Shown here: one piece after another, positions 1 to 9,363 of the stretch | How positions within the stretch are numbered: the first letter of the stretch is position 1 | How the letters are laid out: each line of letters starts with the position of its first letter | Source of the DNA: Psychrobacter sp. ANT_WB68 | GTDB lineage: Bacteria; Pseudomonadota; Gammaproteobacteria; Pseudomonadales; Moraxellaceae | Length of the DNA: 64,000 nt | Direction: 5' to 3' | Assembly: GCF_008369115.1 (NCBI RefSeq) | Contig: NZ_VOAZ01000003.1 | Coordinates: 372,001-436,000 of the forward strand | Notes under the pieces: model-generated | The model's database searches: none | What the model was told of the DNA's origin: nothing | What the model saw: the letters and a program-made list of their open reading frames with translations, nothing else | Made by a program: the position numbers and the translations under genes

Positions 1-25
1 AATATATCGTTTTTCTTAACTTTAA

Positions 26-475
26 TTAACCCTGCAGCGCATCTTTTACCAGTTTAGAGATTAACGCAGGGTCAGCACGGCCAGCGGTTTTATTTTTTAA
101 CACACCCATCACGCTGCCCATATCACGCATTGAGGTGGCGCCTTGCTCAGCGATTTCTGCATTAACCAAAGCGGCAAGCTCGGCATCGTCCATTTGTTTT
201 GGCATAAACTCGTTGATGATATCGATTTCAAACTGCTCTTTAGTCGCTAAATCATCACGGCCATTTTCTGTAAAGATAGTCAGTGATTCATGACGCTGCT
301 TAAGCTGCTTTTGTAGCACTTCCAATACTTGCGCATCATCAAGTTCGGTTTGGCGGTCAATCTCAATTTGTTTGACCACGGATTGGACGTTACGCAACAC
401 TTTGACGCGCTCAATCTCACGCGCTTTCATAGAAGTTTTGATGCTGTCAGACAAGGTCTGTTTAAGTTGGCTCAT
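26..475 (-). CDS. yqeY: GatB/YqeY domain protein
   Basis: A 149-residue soluble protein of the YqeY family, which resembles the tRNA-binding tail domain of GatB; its exact role is not settled. The whole length fits the family: a helical N-terminal half with the conserved KVLRNV segment near residue 25, then a C-terminal part with the GVLKNKTAGRAD stretch near residue 124. An AAGGA ribosome binding site precedes the ATG. It lies downstream of rpsU on the same strand, the common rpsU-yqeY order, in which dnaG usually follows; that would lie beyond the window edge. The family assignment is secure, the function only general. Confidence 0.93.
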   Translation of the reverse strand: MSQLKQTLSDSIKTSMKAREIERVKVLRNVQSVVKQIEIDRQTELDDAQVLEVLQKQLKQRHESLTIFTENGRDDLATKEQFEIDIINEFMPKQMDDAELAALVNAEIAEQGATSMRDMGSVMGVLKNKTAGRADPALISKLVKDALQG

Positions 476-642
476 TGTTATTATTCCTTATGAGTAGAGA
501 TAATGTTCTAAATAAAAAATGGCTAATAGCTTTTAACTTGGCAATGCAGCTTTGATGACAAAAAGCGCTGTCATCAATAATTTTGCATTTGAAATTGCGA
601 TATAAAACAATTAATCACCATTAATAATGAAAATTGTAGCAT

Positions 643-680
643 AAAAAACGCCACTGTTATTCATCGATAACAGTGGCGTT
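643..680 (-). terminator. rpsU intrinsic terminator
   Basis: A perfect 14-bp inverted repeat (647-660 with 667-680, loop 661-666) is followed on the minus strand by a run of T (the A tract at 643-648). It sits just downstream of rpsU, so most rpsU transcripts should end before yqeY. Confidence 0.85.
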
Positions 681-716
681 AGTGTAGCGCTGGTATTTAG
701 CTAATCGTATTAGTGA

Positions 717-932
717 TTAGTACATACGAGTGGTACGAATAGTTTCGCGTTGTAATTTCTTTTTATAACGCTTTACAGCAGCGGCTTTTTTGCGCTTGCG
801 TACTTGCGTTGGTTTTTCATAAAATTCACGCTTACGTACATCTGACAATACGCCAGCTTTTTCACAAGCACGTTTGAAACGACGGATAGCGATATCAACT
901 GGTTCGTTTTCTTTAACCTTAACTGCAGGCAT
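717..932 (-). CDS. rpsU: 30S ribosomal protein S21
   Basis: S21 is a small, very basic protein of the 30S subunit that helps initiation on mRNA. The 71 residues match the family length. The sequence shows the conserved N-terminal [18 protein letters not shown] segment, the [20 protein letters not shown] middle and an Arg/Lys-rich tail ending in RMY. A strong AAGGAG site lies upstream of the ATG. A well-formed promoter is seen about 130 bp upstream and a strong terminator about 40 bp downstream. The divergent tsaD lies a few genes away, echoing the classic ygjD/rpsU macromolecular synthesis region. Confidence 0.97.
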
Positions 933-1341
933 GAAATCTCCTTGATTAGGATGAGATATAAGGGCATTAGTTTGGCTGTATATTAGTATTTAGCCGTAAT
1001 ATCTCAAGATTACCGGCATCAGCTCAAACTAGGATAGTCTTGCGCAATAGCACAAGGGCGCCTATTTTAATCAAAAATGGCAGTAAAGTCAAAGGCTTTT
1101 GCGCATTAATCTATAATTATCATTAAGTTGCACGCTGTTATCAGCAATAAAGGCAGTAAATAATTTAGACTCATGATTTTTTTACATTATTTTCTGTAAG
1201 AGTGTATGAATAGAGAAAATGACTGCCTCCCATGATTATAAATAAAAAACCCTACTGTCTATAACGGTTTAGCCAGAGTTTATGCTATGATAATTTGCAT
1301 TATATCAATCGTTTTATCTGCACTTTATTGAGGATGTTGTA
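933..1341. other. Intergenic region between divergent rpsU and lipoprotein gene
   Basis: About 410 bp without a credible gene. It holds the rpsU promoter at 1064-1092. The rest is AT-rich and presumably contains the promoter for the plus-strand lipoprotein gene at 1342, but I could not pick a convincing -35/-10 pair there. Confidence 0.5.
1064..1092 (-). promoter_or_regulatory. Predicted sigma70 promoter of rpsU
   Basis: Read on the minus strand, a TTGACT -35 box (1087-1092) is followed by a 17-bp spacer and a TAAAAT -10 box (1064-1069). It would give a leader of about 125 nt ahead of rpsU. Spacing and both hexamers are near consensus. Confidence 0.7.
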
Positions 1342-1734
1342 ATGAAAAAATCAGTACTAAATACGGCGCTAAGCACAGCATTTATCGTTGCTCTTGGTTT
1401 TGGTATCAGTGCTTGCAGTGGTGATAAACAAGGTGAATCGCACGAAGTATTGGCAAAAGATCGCGTTGATGAGGCGGCAGCGCTCGCTCGCAAAAATGCG
1501 CCTGCTGCTGAAGAGATGGATTTCCCAGAAACAGCGCCAATGCCAGCAGCGGAGGCGACAACAGATGCCACTATGGGTACTGAAGCATCAACTGCGGCAG
1601 AGGGAACAGCAGCTGATGCAACGGCGAGTGCCGATAGCACTGATACCGCTGTGGCAACTGCCGATACTACCAATAGTGCTGAAATGCCAGCGACGGATGC
1701 CGCTGCCACTGAAGCTGCACCGGCAACAAACTAA
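1342..1734 (+). CDS. Small Ala/Thr-rich lipoprotein, function unknown
   Basis: A 130-residue protein with a type II signal peptide: positively charged MKKS start, hydrophobic segment, and a lipobox ending GISAC with the lipidated Cys at residue 25. The mature part is low complexity, dominated by Ala, Thr, Asp and Glu, with no recognisable domain. It resembles Ala-rich linkers of envelope lipoproteins. A GAGG ribosome binding site precedes the ATG. It lies 66 bp upstream of a second lipoprotein gene on the same strand, so the two may be co-transcribed. An antisense reading frame covers the same DNA but is only a shadow of the Ala-rich codons. Confidence 0.75.
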   Translation: MKKSVLNTALSTAFIVALGFGISACSGDKQGESHEVLAKDRVDEAAALARKNAPAAEEMDFPETAPMPAAEATTDATMGTEASTAAEGTAADATASADSTDTAVATADTTNSAEMPATDAAATEAAPATN

Positions 1735-1800
1735 TCATGCCTGCAGGCAGTATTTAATAATGAGCAGTGTCACTAACAAGCTATGGACGAGGGCATAACT

Positions 1801-2322
1801 ATGACTATTCAAAAAAATGTGAAGGAAAAATCGCTTGCTAAATTGGTGCTGTCGGGCCTAAGTCTTAGTGCGTTATTAACACTAAGTGCTTGTAGTGGCG
1901 GTGACAATAAGGCAGAAGAACCTGCCGCGGTCAATGAGACAGAAACGGTAGTAGTAGAGCCAGAAGCGCCTGCTGCAGAAACCGAGGTGGTAACCCCTCA
2001 GCCAGCGGTTGAAGCAGAGCCTACGGAAGTGCCAGTCGTAGAAGCTGAGCCCAAAGCTGCCGCTGAGCCTGAAGTGTTAGCTGCTGATGCTGGTGCTGTA
2101 TTGTATGAAAAACAGTGTAAAGTTTGTCATGAAAAAGGTTTGTTAGCCGCACCAGTATTCGGTGATAAAGAAGCATGGGCACCAAGAATTGCCAAAGGTA
2201 TTGATACGCTACATATGCATTCTGCTAAAGGGTTTAACAAAATGCCTGCGCAAGCAAATGCTGAAATAAGTGAAGCCCAAGTTCATGCCGCGGTTGATTA
2301 TATGGTCGCTGCCGTTAGCTAA
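1801..2322 (+). CDS. c-type cytochrome lipoprotein
   Basis: A membrane-anchored periplasmic mono-haem cytochrome c. From the ATG at 1801 it has 173 residues: signal peptide with lipobox LSAC (Cys31), then a Glu/Pro/Val/Ala-rich linker of about 65 residues, then a cytochrome domain with haem motif CKVCH (Cys106, Cys109, His110) and a likely axial Met148. An upstream in-frame ATG at 1783 exists, but the GAGGG site sits between the two, favouring 1801. The domain resembles cytochrome c5-like electron carriers; its partner is unknown. A strong terminator follows. Confidence 0.88.
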   Translation: MTIQKNVKEKSLAKLVLSGLSLSALLTLSACSGGDNKAEEPAAVNETETVVVEPEAPAAETEVVTPQPAVEAEPTEVPVVEAEPKAAAEPEVLAADAGAVLYEKQCKVCHEKGLLAAPVFGDKEAWAPRIAKGIDTLHMHSAKGFNKMPAQANAEISEAQVHAAVDYMVAAVS

Positions 2323-2349
2323 TATTGGTTGTTGAAATTTGCTAGACTG

Positions 2350-2383
2350 ACCGCCATTGTAAGCCAACAGTGGCGGTTTTTTT
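2350..2383 (+). terminator. Intrinsic terminator after cytochrome lipoprotein gene
   Basis: An 11-bp stem with one G-T pair (2350-2360 with 2367-2377) is followed by seven T residues. It closes the two-lipoprotein unit before tsaD. Confidence 0.85.
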
Positions 2384-2471
2384 ATTAACGACACAATAAC
2401 GACAAAAAGCATATTCTGAGAAGTTCTTTCTACGCAATAAACAATGCAAGGCAACATATAAAGGCACATAG

Positions 2472-3530
2472 ATGAAAGTATTGGGTTTAGAGACCTCTTG
2501 CGATGAGACGGGTCTGGCAATTTTTGACAGCGAGCAGATAACGAGCGACAATAAAGGTCTGCTAGGGCAGGTACTGTATTCACAGATAGAGCTACACGCT
2601 CTTTATGGCGGTGTGGTGCCTGAGCTTGCCAGTCGAGATCATATTCGTAAGCTGGTGCCTTTATTCCATGAGCTGTTAGAGCAGTGTGACATCACTAAAG
2701 ATGAGATTGATGCTATTGCATATACCAAAGGCCCTGGGCTTATCGGTGCTCTAATGACAGGCGCTTTGTTTGGCCGCAGCTTGGCTTATGGTTTGGATAT
2801 TCCAGCGATTGGTGTTCATCATATGGAAGGGCATTTATTGGCGCCATTGATGGGTGCCAATCCACCGGCGTTTCCATTTGTGTCGCTACTGGTTTCCGGT
2901 GGGCATACGCTGCTCATTGCCGCCCATGGTATAGGTCAATATGAAATCCTTGGTGAGTCCATCGATGATGCGGCGGGTGAGTGCTTTGATAAAGCGGCAA
3001 AAATGCTCGGTCTACCATATCCGGGTGGTCCTAATATTGCAAAATTGGCGGAAACGGGTGATCAAAACGCCTATGACTTACCTCGTCCAATGCTGCATCG
3101 CGGTTTGGATTTTTCTTTTAGCGGTATGAAAACGGCAGTGCACAATCTGATTAAAGATACTGATGGCTCAGGCGGTTCGGGAAATAGTTCTGAGAACGAC
3201 CCACAAATTCGCGCCGATATTGCCGCCAGTTTCCAGCATGCGGTGGTCGATACCTTGGTGAAGAAATGCGTCAAAGCGCTTAAACAAGTCGAGATGAGCC
3301 GATTGGTCATTGCTGGTGGCGTCAGTGCTAATAGCCATTTACGTGAGACATTAGAGAGTGAGCTTGCTAAAATTAATGCCACTGTTCATTACGCACCGCC
3401 AGCCTTATGCACAGATAATGGCGCAATGATTGCTTATGCCGGTTACGAGCGACTGCAAGCAGGTCAGGCGGATGATTTGGCTGTCAGCTGCGTACCACGT
3501 TGGCCGATGACAGAGTTGCCCGCTGTATAA
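2472..3530 (+). CDS. tsaD: tRNA threonylcarbamoyladenosine synthase subunit TsaD
   Basis: TsaD transfers the threonylcarbamoyl group to A37 of ANN-decoding tRNAs, together with TsaB and TsaE in the cytoplasm. The 352-residue ORF is full length. It shows the Kae1/TsaD signatures: the start [14 protein letters not shown], the metal-binding HMEGH motif (His117, His121), the SGGHT phosphate loop and the C-terminal [12 protein letters not shown] segment. A short Gly/Ser/Asn-rich insert lies near residues 230-242. An AAGG site precedes the ATG. The essential role and strong motifs make this call very safe. Confidence 0.97.
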   Translation: MKVLGLETSCDETGLAIFDSEQITSDNKGLLGQVLYSQIELHALYGGVVPELASRDHIRKLVPLFHELLEQCDITKDEIDAIAYTKGPGLIGALMTGALFGRSLAYGLDIPAIGVHHMEGHLLAPLMGANPPAFPFVSLLVSGGHTLLIAAHGIGQYEILGESIDDAAGECFDKAAKMLGLPYPGGPNIAKLAETGDQNAYDLPRPMLHRGLDFSFSGMKTAVHNLIKDTDGSGGSGNSSENDPQIRADIAASFQHAVVDTLVKKCVKALKQVEMSRLVIAGGVSANSHLRETLESELAKINATVHYAPPALCTDNGAMIAYAGYERLQAGQADDLAVSCVPRWPMTELPAV

Positions 3531-3589
3531 ACACTAGCAGCTAGCTTAAACCCAACTTGTTAATACTTAATATCACTCAAGGATGACTT

Positions 3590-3961
3590 ATGCAGTGGCT
3601 TGCGATTGGATTAGGTGCTGCCATTGGCGCTTGCCTGCGAGGGTGGCTGGCACGTTTCAATCCGCTACACCATTGGATACCTCTTGGGACGCTTGGTGCC
3701 AATGTTTTGGGCGGACTATTGATAGGGCTAGCGTTGGTGTGGTTTGAACGCGTGGGCAGCGGCTTGTCTCCAAATGTCAGATTGTTTGTGATTACTGGTT
3801 TTTTGGGCGGACTGACGACTTTTAGTACCTTTAGCGTTGAAGTATTTACCTTTATCAATAACGGCAAACTGCTTGCGGGCTTAGGACTTATTGGGTTACA
3901 CGTAGGGCTGACATTATTAGCAACCGCGCTGGGATTTTACTTTTTTAAGTTGGTGCTTTGA
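3590..3961 (+). CDS. crcB: Fluoride ion channel CrcB/Fluc
   Basis: CrcB is a small dual-topology inner-membrane channel that exports fluoride. The 123 residues hold four hydrophobic segments and the family signature [10 protein letters not shown] at residues 73-82, which lines the fluoride path. The size is right for one subunit of the homodimer. An AAGGATGA site lies upstream of the ATG. I saw no fluoride riboswitch core in the 59 bp between tsaD and crcB, so expression may come from tsaD read-through. Confidence 0.95.
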   Translation: MQWLAIGLGAAIGACLRGWLARFNPLHHWIPLGTLGANVLGGLLIGLALVWFERVGSGLSPNVRLFVITGFLGGLTTFSTFSVEVFTFINNGKLLAGLGLIGLHVGLTLLATALGFYFFKLVL

Positions 3962-4091
3962 GCTTTAATGAATATCATTTAATTAACAGTTTATTTTGGG
4001 TGGTCTATGAATAGTTTAAGAAGTCTGTTTAGTTAGTTCCTGTAGGGTATACCCCAGTGAAAATCGACTCATGTGACACCAGAATGGTTTT

Positions 4092-4550
4092 TTAATGGCT
4101 AAGTTTCTCTTTGTTTGATATATATATCGTACCAAGCTGATAATGAGCTTCTTCATTTCCTTGTTCATAGGCTTTCCAGTACCATTCACTCGCTTTAGCA
4201 TGATTTACCTCTACTCCTTTGCCATATCGATACATTGAACCCAGTTTACTTTGTGAACTTGCTAGTCCTTGGTTAGCAGATTTTTCATACCATTCAAACG
4301 CTTTGCTATAGTCCTGATTTACGACTTCACCCATGTCATACATTAAGCCAAGTTTATACTGTGCTTCAGCATTGCCTTTTTCAGCCAATCTTTTTAGTTT
4401 TATAATCTCACCACTTTCTTCAATTAGCGGTTGCACCTGAGAAATTTGTGGACTCGTTGTACTATGCATTTTATGACAGCCTATAAGTAGCATAGGCGAT
4501 AAGAAGACAACGCAAAAAGTGGCGGTTAACTTGGTTATAGGAAAAATCAT
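4092..4550 (-). CDS. Sel1-repeat lipoprotein
   Basis: A 152-residue protein with a lipobox ending LLIGC (Cys25), so probably lipid-anchored in the envelope. The mature part has two full Sel1-like TPR repeats and the start of a third; each contains the AxxxLGxMYxxGxxVxxDxxKAxEWYxKAxxxG pattern. Sel1 repeats mediate protein contacts, often in envelope stress or secretion. No partner is evident from the neighbours: crcB is convergent and the metR-like gene lies upstream on the same strand. The family is clear, the function unknown. Confidence 0.85.
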   Translation of the reverse strand: MIFPITKLTATFCVVFLSPMLLIGCHKMHSTTSPQISQVQPLIEESGEIIKLKRLAEKGNAEAQYKLGLMYDMGEVVNQDYSKAFEWYEKSANQGLASSQSKLGSMYRYGKGVEVNHAKASEWYWKAYEQGNEEAHYQLGTIYISNKEKLSH

Positions 4551-4746
4551 AGGTTTGTCTCAGTAATTAAAAATTATCTGTTAAGTGTATTATCAATAAA
4601 GTAAACAACCAAAACCATTTGATAGTCTTAGCCTACAGCCAAACCTTCAGGTCCTCACTAGGGAACCATCATTTACCATAATAGTCGTTATGATATGAAA
4701 AAGTGGCTAATATTTCATAATTATAAAAAACTAATTGGTAATGAAA

Positions 4747-5637
4747 TTACAACGGTTTTACTATCCCTTCTAATAAACTTGCAAACCCTTGCATGTAAGC
4801 GGTCTCTTGGCTCGAGGTGCGCGTCGCGGCATACAGCTGACAGTAGACGCCGTTACCTAATGGTCGTGAAACCACCCAGCCTTTTTTCTCATATTCAGCA
4901 ACGACCCAATCAGGTAATGCCGCCACCCCGCGTTCGCTAGCAACCAATTGAATCAACATGGCGGTCAGCTCGGTGGTACGCATGCTTTTAAAGCTGACTT
5001 GCTCTGGCGTCATAAAATTAGCAATGATATCTAGACGCTTAGCTTCCACCGGATAGGCAATTAAGGTCTGATCAACCAAGTCTTGGGCACGAATAAATGT
5101 CTGCTCAGCCAAATCATGCGTAGGCGACAGCACCAAACGGCTCTCATACTCAAATAATGGCTGATAGCTGATGCCTTCTATCGGTAAATTGCTGGTAGTA
5201 ATCAGCAGGTCGATATCACCTTCCATCAATAAATGATGCGGCTCAGGCTCAAAACCGGTGGCAAAGTCCAATTCGACATCCGACCATTCGCGGCGATACT
5301 GATTAAGGATCGGCATCAACCAATCAAAACAGCTATGACATTCAGACGCTAAGCGCAATCTGCCCGCTTGACCGTGGGCTAAGCGTTTTAAGTTTGCTTT
5401 GGTGCGCGTGACTTGCGGCATGATACTGTCTGCCAGTGCCAGTACCGTTTTGCCCGCTGGGGTAAAGGTTAGCGGCCGCGTGCGCCGATTGACCAAGCTG
5501 ATATCGTAGTAATTTTCTAGCTCTTTTAACTGATGGGAGACTGCAGAGGCAGTGACATGCAGCTCATCGGCAGCGGCAGCCAGTGAGCCATGTGCTCGCA
5601 GCGCAGTTAGCGTATTAAGATGACGGAGCTCTAGCAT
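4747..5637 (-). CDS. metR: MetR-like LysR-family transcriptional regulator
   Basis: A 296-residue LysR-type regulator. Residues 1-60 form the winged helix-turn-helix (MLELRHLNTLTALRAHGSLA start, TASAVSHQLKELE recognition part). The rest is the two-lobed effector domain. The N-terminal sequence and the FEPEPHHLL segment resemble MetR, which senses homocysteine and controls methionine genes. No met gene is adjacent in the window; the pot operon lies upstream on the same strand across 132 bp. LysR family is certain, the MetR assignment is likely. Confidence 0.85.
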   Translation of the reverse strand: MLELRHLNTLTALRAHGSLAAAADELHVTASAVSHQLKELENYYDISLVNRRTRPLTFTPAGKTVLALADSIMPQVTRTKANLKRLAHGQAGRLRLASECHSCFDWLMPILNQYRREWSDVELDFATGFEPEPHHLLMEGDIDLLITTSNLPIEGISYQPLFEYESRLVLSPTHDLAEQTFIRAQDLVDQTLIAYPVEAKRLDIIANFMTPEQVSFKSMRTTELTAMLIQLVASERGVAALPDWVVAEYEKKGWVVSRPLGNGVYCQLYAATRTSSQETAYMQGFASLLEGIVKPL

Positions 5638-5769
5638 AAAATAACCTAACCACTGAAGTTAAAAAAATAAGAAATTGCGTGTTATACAAACTTAAAAAAT
5701 CGTCAATGCTTTATGACTAATCTTACGTCAACACTATTGCCGCCGTAAAAGCTAAAGTAACATTTAAAA

Positions 5770-6597
5770 CTAACGCCGACGTAGTAGCAATTGCGAGATA
5801 ACCACTAAAATTAACGAGGCGACGAGTAGAATGGTTCCAATAGCATTGACCTCAGGTTTAAGTCCTACACGCACCATAGAATAAATACGTAGCGGCAAAA
5901 TCTCATAACTAGGACCGGTCACAAAGGTCGATACCACCACATCATCAAGCGATAAGGTAAAGGCAAGCAACCAGCCTGCCATCACCGCCGGAAAAATCAC
6001 TGGAATCAATACCGTACGTACCATCATTGATTCGCTCGCACCCAAATCTCGCGCTGCTTCCATCAACCGCTCGTCTAAACTGCTTAAGCGCGCAAAGACG
6101 GTAATGACCACAAACGGTAAGCAAAAAGTAATGTGTGCCAATAACAGCGAGACAAACCCGAGCTGCAGGCCGATTAATAAAAATAACGCCAATAGCGATA
6201 TTGCCAAGACAATCTCAGGCGACATCATCAGTACAAACAACAAACCATTTAGCAGCCCTTTGCCACGAAAGTCATAGCGATGTAGCGCAAGTGCCGTTAA
6301 TGTACCGATGATGGTTGATACCGTGGCGGCAACCAAACCCAACACGATAGAATGCCAAAAGGCATCAAGCATCGCCTGATTATTAAATAACGACTCGTAC
6401 CACTTTAGACTAAAGCCGCCCCAGTTATAGCCAATTTTTGACTTATTAAAGGACATCACCACCAATACAATGATGGGTAAGTATAATAAAGTGTAAATCA
6501 GGCCGAGGTAGCCTTTAGCGGCAATACTGCCGATGCTAGGTGACTTAATAGAGCGTTTGGTTTTTATTGGTGAGCTATTTATTAAACGATCAGACAT
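5770..6597 (-). CDS. potI: Polyamine ABC transporter permease (PotC/PotI type)
   Basis: Inner-membrane subunit of a putrescine/spermidine importer. The 275 residues carry about six hydrophobic spans and the cytoplasmic EAA loop (MEAARDLGASE, about residues 179-189) that docks on the ATPase. The C-terminal half shows the family stretch SLDDVVVSTFVTGP. The start overlaps the stop of potH by one base (TAATG), so the genes are translationally coupled. It is the last gene of the potG-potH-potI run. PotI and PotC cannot be separated by eye; PotI is chosen to match its neighbours. Confidence 0.92.
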   Translation of the reverse strand: MSDRLINSSPIKTKRSIKSPSIGSIAAKGYLGLIYTLLYLPIIVLVVMSFNKSKIGYNWGGFSLKWYESLFNNQAMLDAFWHSIVLGLVAATVSTIIGTLTALALHRYDFRGKGLLNGLLFVLMMSPEIVLAISLLALFLLIGLQLGFVSLLLAHITFCLPFVVITVFARLSSLDERLMEAARDLGASESMMVRTVLIPVIFPAVMAGWLLAFTLSLDDVVVSTFVTGPSYEILPLRIYSMVRVGLKPEVNAIGTILLVASLILVVISQLLLRRR

Positions 6598-7490
6598 TAG
6601 GCCACCTCACTAAAATCAGTTTTGCCAATACGGCGGCTACTGGCGCGATAAGCGAGTAATAATACGGCCATGGCAAGCGTCAATAGCACACTGGCTGCGG
6701 CGCCAAATGGCCAGTCACGTGCATCTAAAAACTGGTTTTTGATAATATTGCCCACCAATAAATTGCGCGAGCCACCCAAAATATCGGCGACATAAAACAT
6801 GCCCATCGCTGGTAACAGTACTAACAGCACACCTGAGATAATTCCAGGTGTGGTCAACGGCAGTACCACATGCCAAAAGGTTTGTTTGTTTGAGGCGCCC
6901 AAATCTTGCGAGGCAAGGAGCATATCATTGCGCAAATCACTAAATACGGCGTACAAGGGAAGCACCATAAAAGGAAATAACAAATAAGTTAAACCGGCAA
7001 TTACTGCGCCTTGGGTATATAAAATATCAATAGGCGCATCGATGATGCCGAGCGCTAATAAAGATTTATTAATCAAGCCATTACTAGCGAATAGCAGCTT
7101 CAGCGCATAGGTCCGCACCAAAGAATTGGTCCAAAATGGCAATATCAGCATGAGCATCAAGAGAGGCTGCCAGCGTTTACTGACTCGAGAAACAAACCAA
7201 GCAAAGGGGTAGCCGAGTAATAAGCAGATGACCGTGGTGATGCCTGCCATCCACAATGAATGCACAAAGACATCAAAATAAAGCGGGTCAATCATGCGCA
7301 CGTAGCTGTCGATAGTGACTGGTACGCTAATAAAAGCACTGCGATCACGCGTCAAAAAGCTGACTGCAATGACCAGTATATTTGGCAATAAAGCAAAGAT
7401 GAGCAGCCAACCCCAAATCAGCCATAGCGTTGCGGTACGAAAAGGGCTCTTGTTGCTTAAGTTTTTATTGCTTGAATGAGTACGCGCCAT
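6597..7490 (-). CDS. potH: Polyamine ABC transporter permease (PotB/PotH type)
   Basis: Second inner-membrane permease of the polyamine importer, 297 residues, with about six hydrophobic spans and an EAA-like loop LASQDLGASNKQTFWHVVLP. It forms the heterodimeric channel with the product of the next gene. Both borders are one-base TAATG overlaps (with potG upstream and potI downstream), typical of a tightly coupled operon. The N-terminal LIWGWLLIFALLPNILV segment is the first span. The family assignment is firm; the precise substrate (putrescine or spermidine) is not visible. Confidence 0.92.
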   Translation of the reverse strand: MARTHSSNKNLSNKSPFRTATLWLIWGWLLIFALLPNILVIAVSFLTRDRSAFISVPVTIDSYVRMIDPLYFDVFVHSLWMAGITTVICLLLGYPFAWFVSRVSKRWQPLLMLMLILPFWTNSLVRTYALKLLFASNGLINKSLLALGIIDAPIDILYTQGAVIAGLTYLLFPFMVLPLYAVFSDLRNDMLLASQDLGASNKQTFWHVVLPLTTPGIISGVLLVLLPAMGMFYVADILGGSRNLLVGNIIKNQFLDARDWPFGAAASVLLTLAMAVLLLAYRASSRRIGKTDFSEVA

Positions 7491-8752
7491 TAGCTGATAT
7501 CCTTCTGGGCAGCTAGAATAGTGGCTTTATGATTTCCTTCATCATCAAGCGTAGCATCTTCTGGCAACACCCATTCCCAGCCATCTACCCAGGATACTTT
7601 AACGCCTTCATTAAGCTTATAATCAAAACTTGGGTCATCTTCATCAAAGAATTCTGATGCTTTAATAATATGACCGTTAGCCAGCTCAATAATCGAGTCT
7701 AAGGTGCTGCCTTTATAATTACTTTCAATCACACGCCCCAGCAAGCCGCCATGCTCTGTATCATTGGGGTCATAAATGCGTAAATCTTCTGGACGCAATA
7801 GTAAATTAACGATATCGCCGACTTGGACGTCATTGGCAAAGTCAGGACGGCGCAGATTACGTAAGGTGGTGGGACCAGCTTGCGCTTGTGCTTCGCAAAC
7901 TTCGACTTCAATACGTCCATTAGTCACGTGCCCATCACGATCGGGCTGCTCAGGATAAACGCCTTTGACTTCCGCTTTAAACAAATTGGTTTCGCCGATA
8001 AATTTAGCGGTAAACAAATTGGCAGGGGTCTCATAAATCTCAATGGGCGTGCCAATTTGCTGAAATCTGCCGTCTTTCATCACCGCAATGCGGTCTGACA
8101 TCGATAGTGCTTCTTCTTGATCATGGGTGACAAAGACAAAAGTAATGCCAAGCTCACGTTGCAGACGCTTAAGCTCAGATTGCATTTGCAAACGCAGTTT
8201 ATGGTCGAGCGCCGATAGTGGTTCATCGAGCAAGAGTAATTTAGGGCGATTGATCACCGCGCGTGCAATCGCCACGCGCTGCTGCTGACCGCCTGATAAA
8301 TCTTGCGGTTTGCGATTGGCAAGATGCTCAAGTTGTACCATCGCCAGCATCTCACGCACGCGCGTTTGAATCTCATCTTTTGGGACTTTTTTGAGTTTAA
8401 GACCATAAGCAACGTTTTGTGCCACCGTCATATGCGGAAATAACGCATATTGCTGAAACACGGTATTGACCGGACGTTTATCTGCTGGCAAGCCTGCCAT
8501 CTGTACACCATCAAGATAAATTGCCCCAGCATTGGGCTGCTCGAAACCTGCAATCAACCGTAATAAGGTCGTTTTACCGCAACCTGACGGACCAAGCAGG
8601 GTGATAAACTCACCATGCTGAATATCAAGGTTGATGTCCTTTAATACTTCGGTTTGATCATAGATTTTTTGTAGACCAGTCAGTTGTAGCAGCACCTTGT
8701 CCGTATGGGGTGAGGTAGGAGTGGACTGCGTCTGTAGATTTGATTCGGTCAT
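7490..8752 (-). CDS. potG: Polyamine ABC transporter ATP-binding protein
   Basis: ATPase that drives polyamine uptake. The 420 residues contain Walker [10 protein letters not shown] (residues 54-62), the [14 protein letters not shown] signature, Walker [13 protein letters not shown] and the switch histidine in [15 protein letters not shown]-terminal TOBE-like regulatory domain follows from about residue 290. It is first in a potG-potH-potI operon with TAATG coupling. No periplasmic binding protein gene (PotF/PotD) is next to it; the 600 bp upstream are empty, so that subunit must be encoded elsewhere. Confidence 0.94.
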   Translation of the reverse strand: MTESNLQTQSTPTSPHTDKVLLQLTGLQKIYDQTEVLKDINLDIQHGEFITLLGPSGCGKTTLLRLIAGFEQPNAGAIYLDGVQMAGLPADKRPVNTVFQQYALFPHMTVAQNVAYGLKLKKVPKDEIQTRVREMLAMVQLEHLANRKPQDLSGGQQQRVAIARAVINRPKLLLLDEPLSALDHKLRLQMQSELKRLQRELGITFVFVTHDQEEALSMSDRIAVMKDGRFQQIGTPIEIYETPANLFTAKFIGETNLFKAEVKGVYPEQPDRDGHVTNGRIEVEVCEAQAQAGPTTLRNLRRPDFANDVQVGDIVNLLLRPEDLRIYDPNDTEHGGLLGRVIESNYKGSTLDSIIELANGHIIKASEFFDEDDPSFDYKLNEGVKVSWVDGWEWVLPEDATLDDEGNHKATILAAQKDIS

Positions 8753-9363
8753 AAAGTTAATTCCTAAAATACCAAAACCTCAGTAGCGTTATCAATAGTA
8801 GATACTGTCAGCAATGTCAGTAGCATAATGGCTTCTTGGTCAGACAAGTCATTGAGCATGACTAGTGGTTTATTGAGTCATTTGGTATTGCAAGTTGTGT
8901 GGCATGGCTATAAGCGATGGGGATATATGTGGTCTGGTTGCTGCGTATTATAACAAACCCTTGCGGTAAATTAGTGCAAGTTCGTTATTCGTTGGTTGGT
9001 TGCAATGGTTCTTTGCAGCACAAATAGCCCAAAAGTCACTCTAAGCGCTTTTTATACTTTTTAGTTTCATATTTTAATTTGATTGAATAGGGTATTTTGT
9101 ACGACCGTTTTTACCCTATTGTCTGTGCCTATTGATTATGGTTTTTTAATGGCTTTTAATAAATCAGCAAAGCGATAAGTCATATTAAAATAAAGAATTT
9201 TTACCATTTTTTTGGCTTGCTTCCTATACAATCATTCTATGTATGCTAAATACAGTGATATTTGCAATAGCAAGCGGCTGCGCTTAAAGAATAAGCCAAC
9301 GTGAAAAAGAGAACGCTAGCGCAATGTAGAATGTCAATCATATTAATAATAAAGGACCCCTTT
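8753..9363. other. Long intergenic region between potG and carbonic anhydrase
   Basis: About 610 bp with no credible gene on either strand, between divergent transcription units. A 9-bp inverted repeat (9086-9094 and 9112-9120, 17 bp apart) could be an operator. No PotF-like remnant was recognised in any frame. Confidence 0.5.

Noticed and set aside
1314..1709. Long minus-strand open frame opposite the Ala-rich lipoprotein gene
   Set aside because: It is a shadow caused by the GC-rich Ala codons; no ribosome binding site and no family features.
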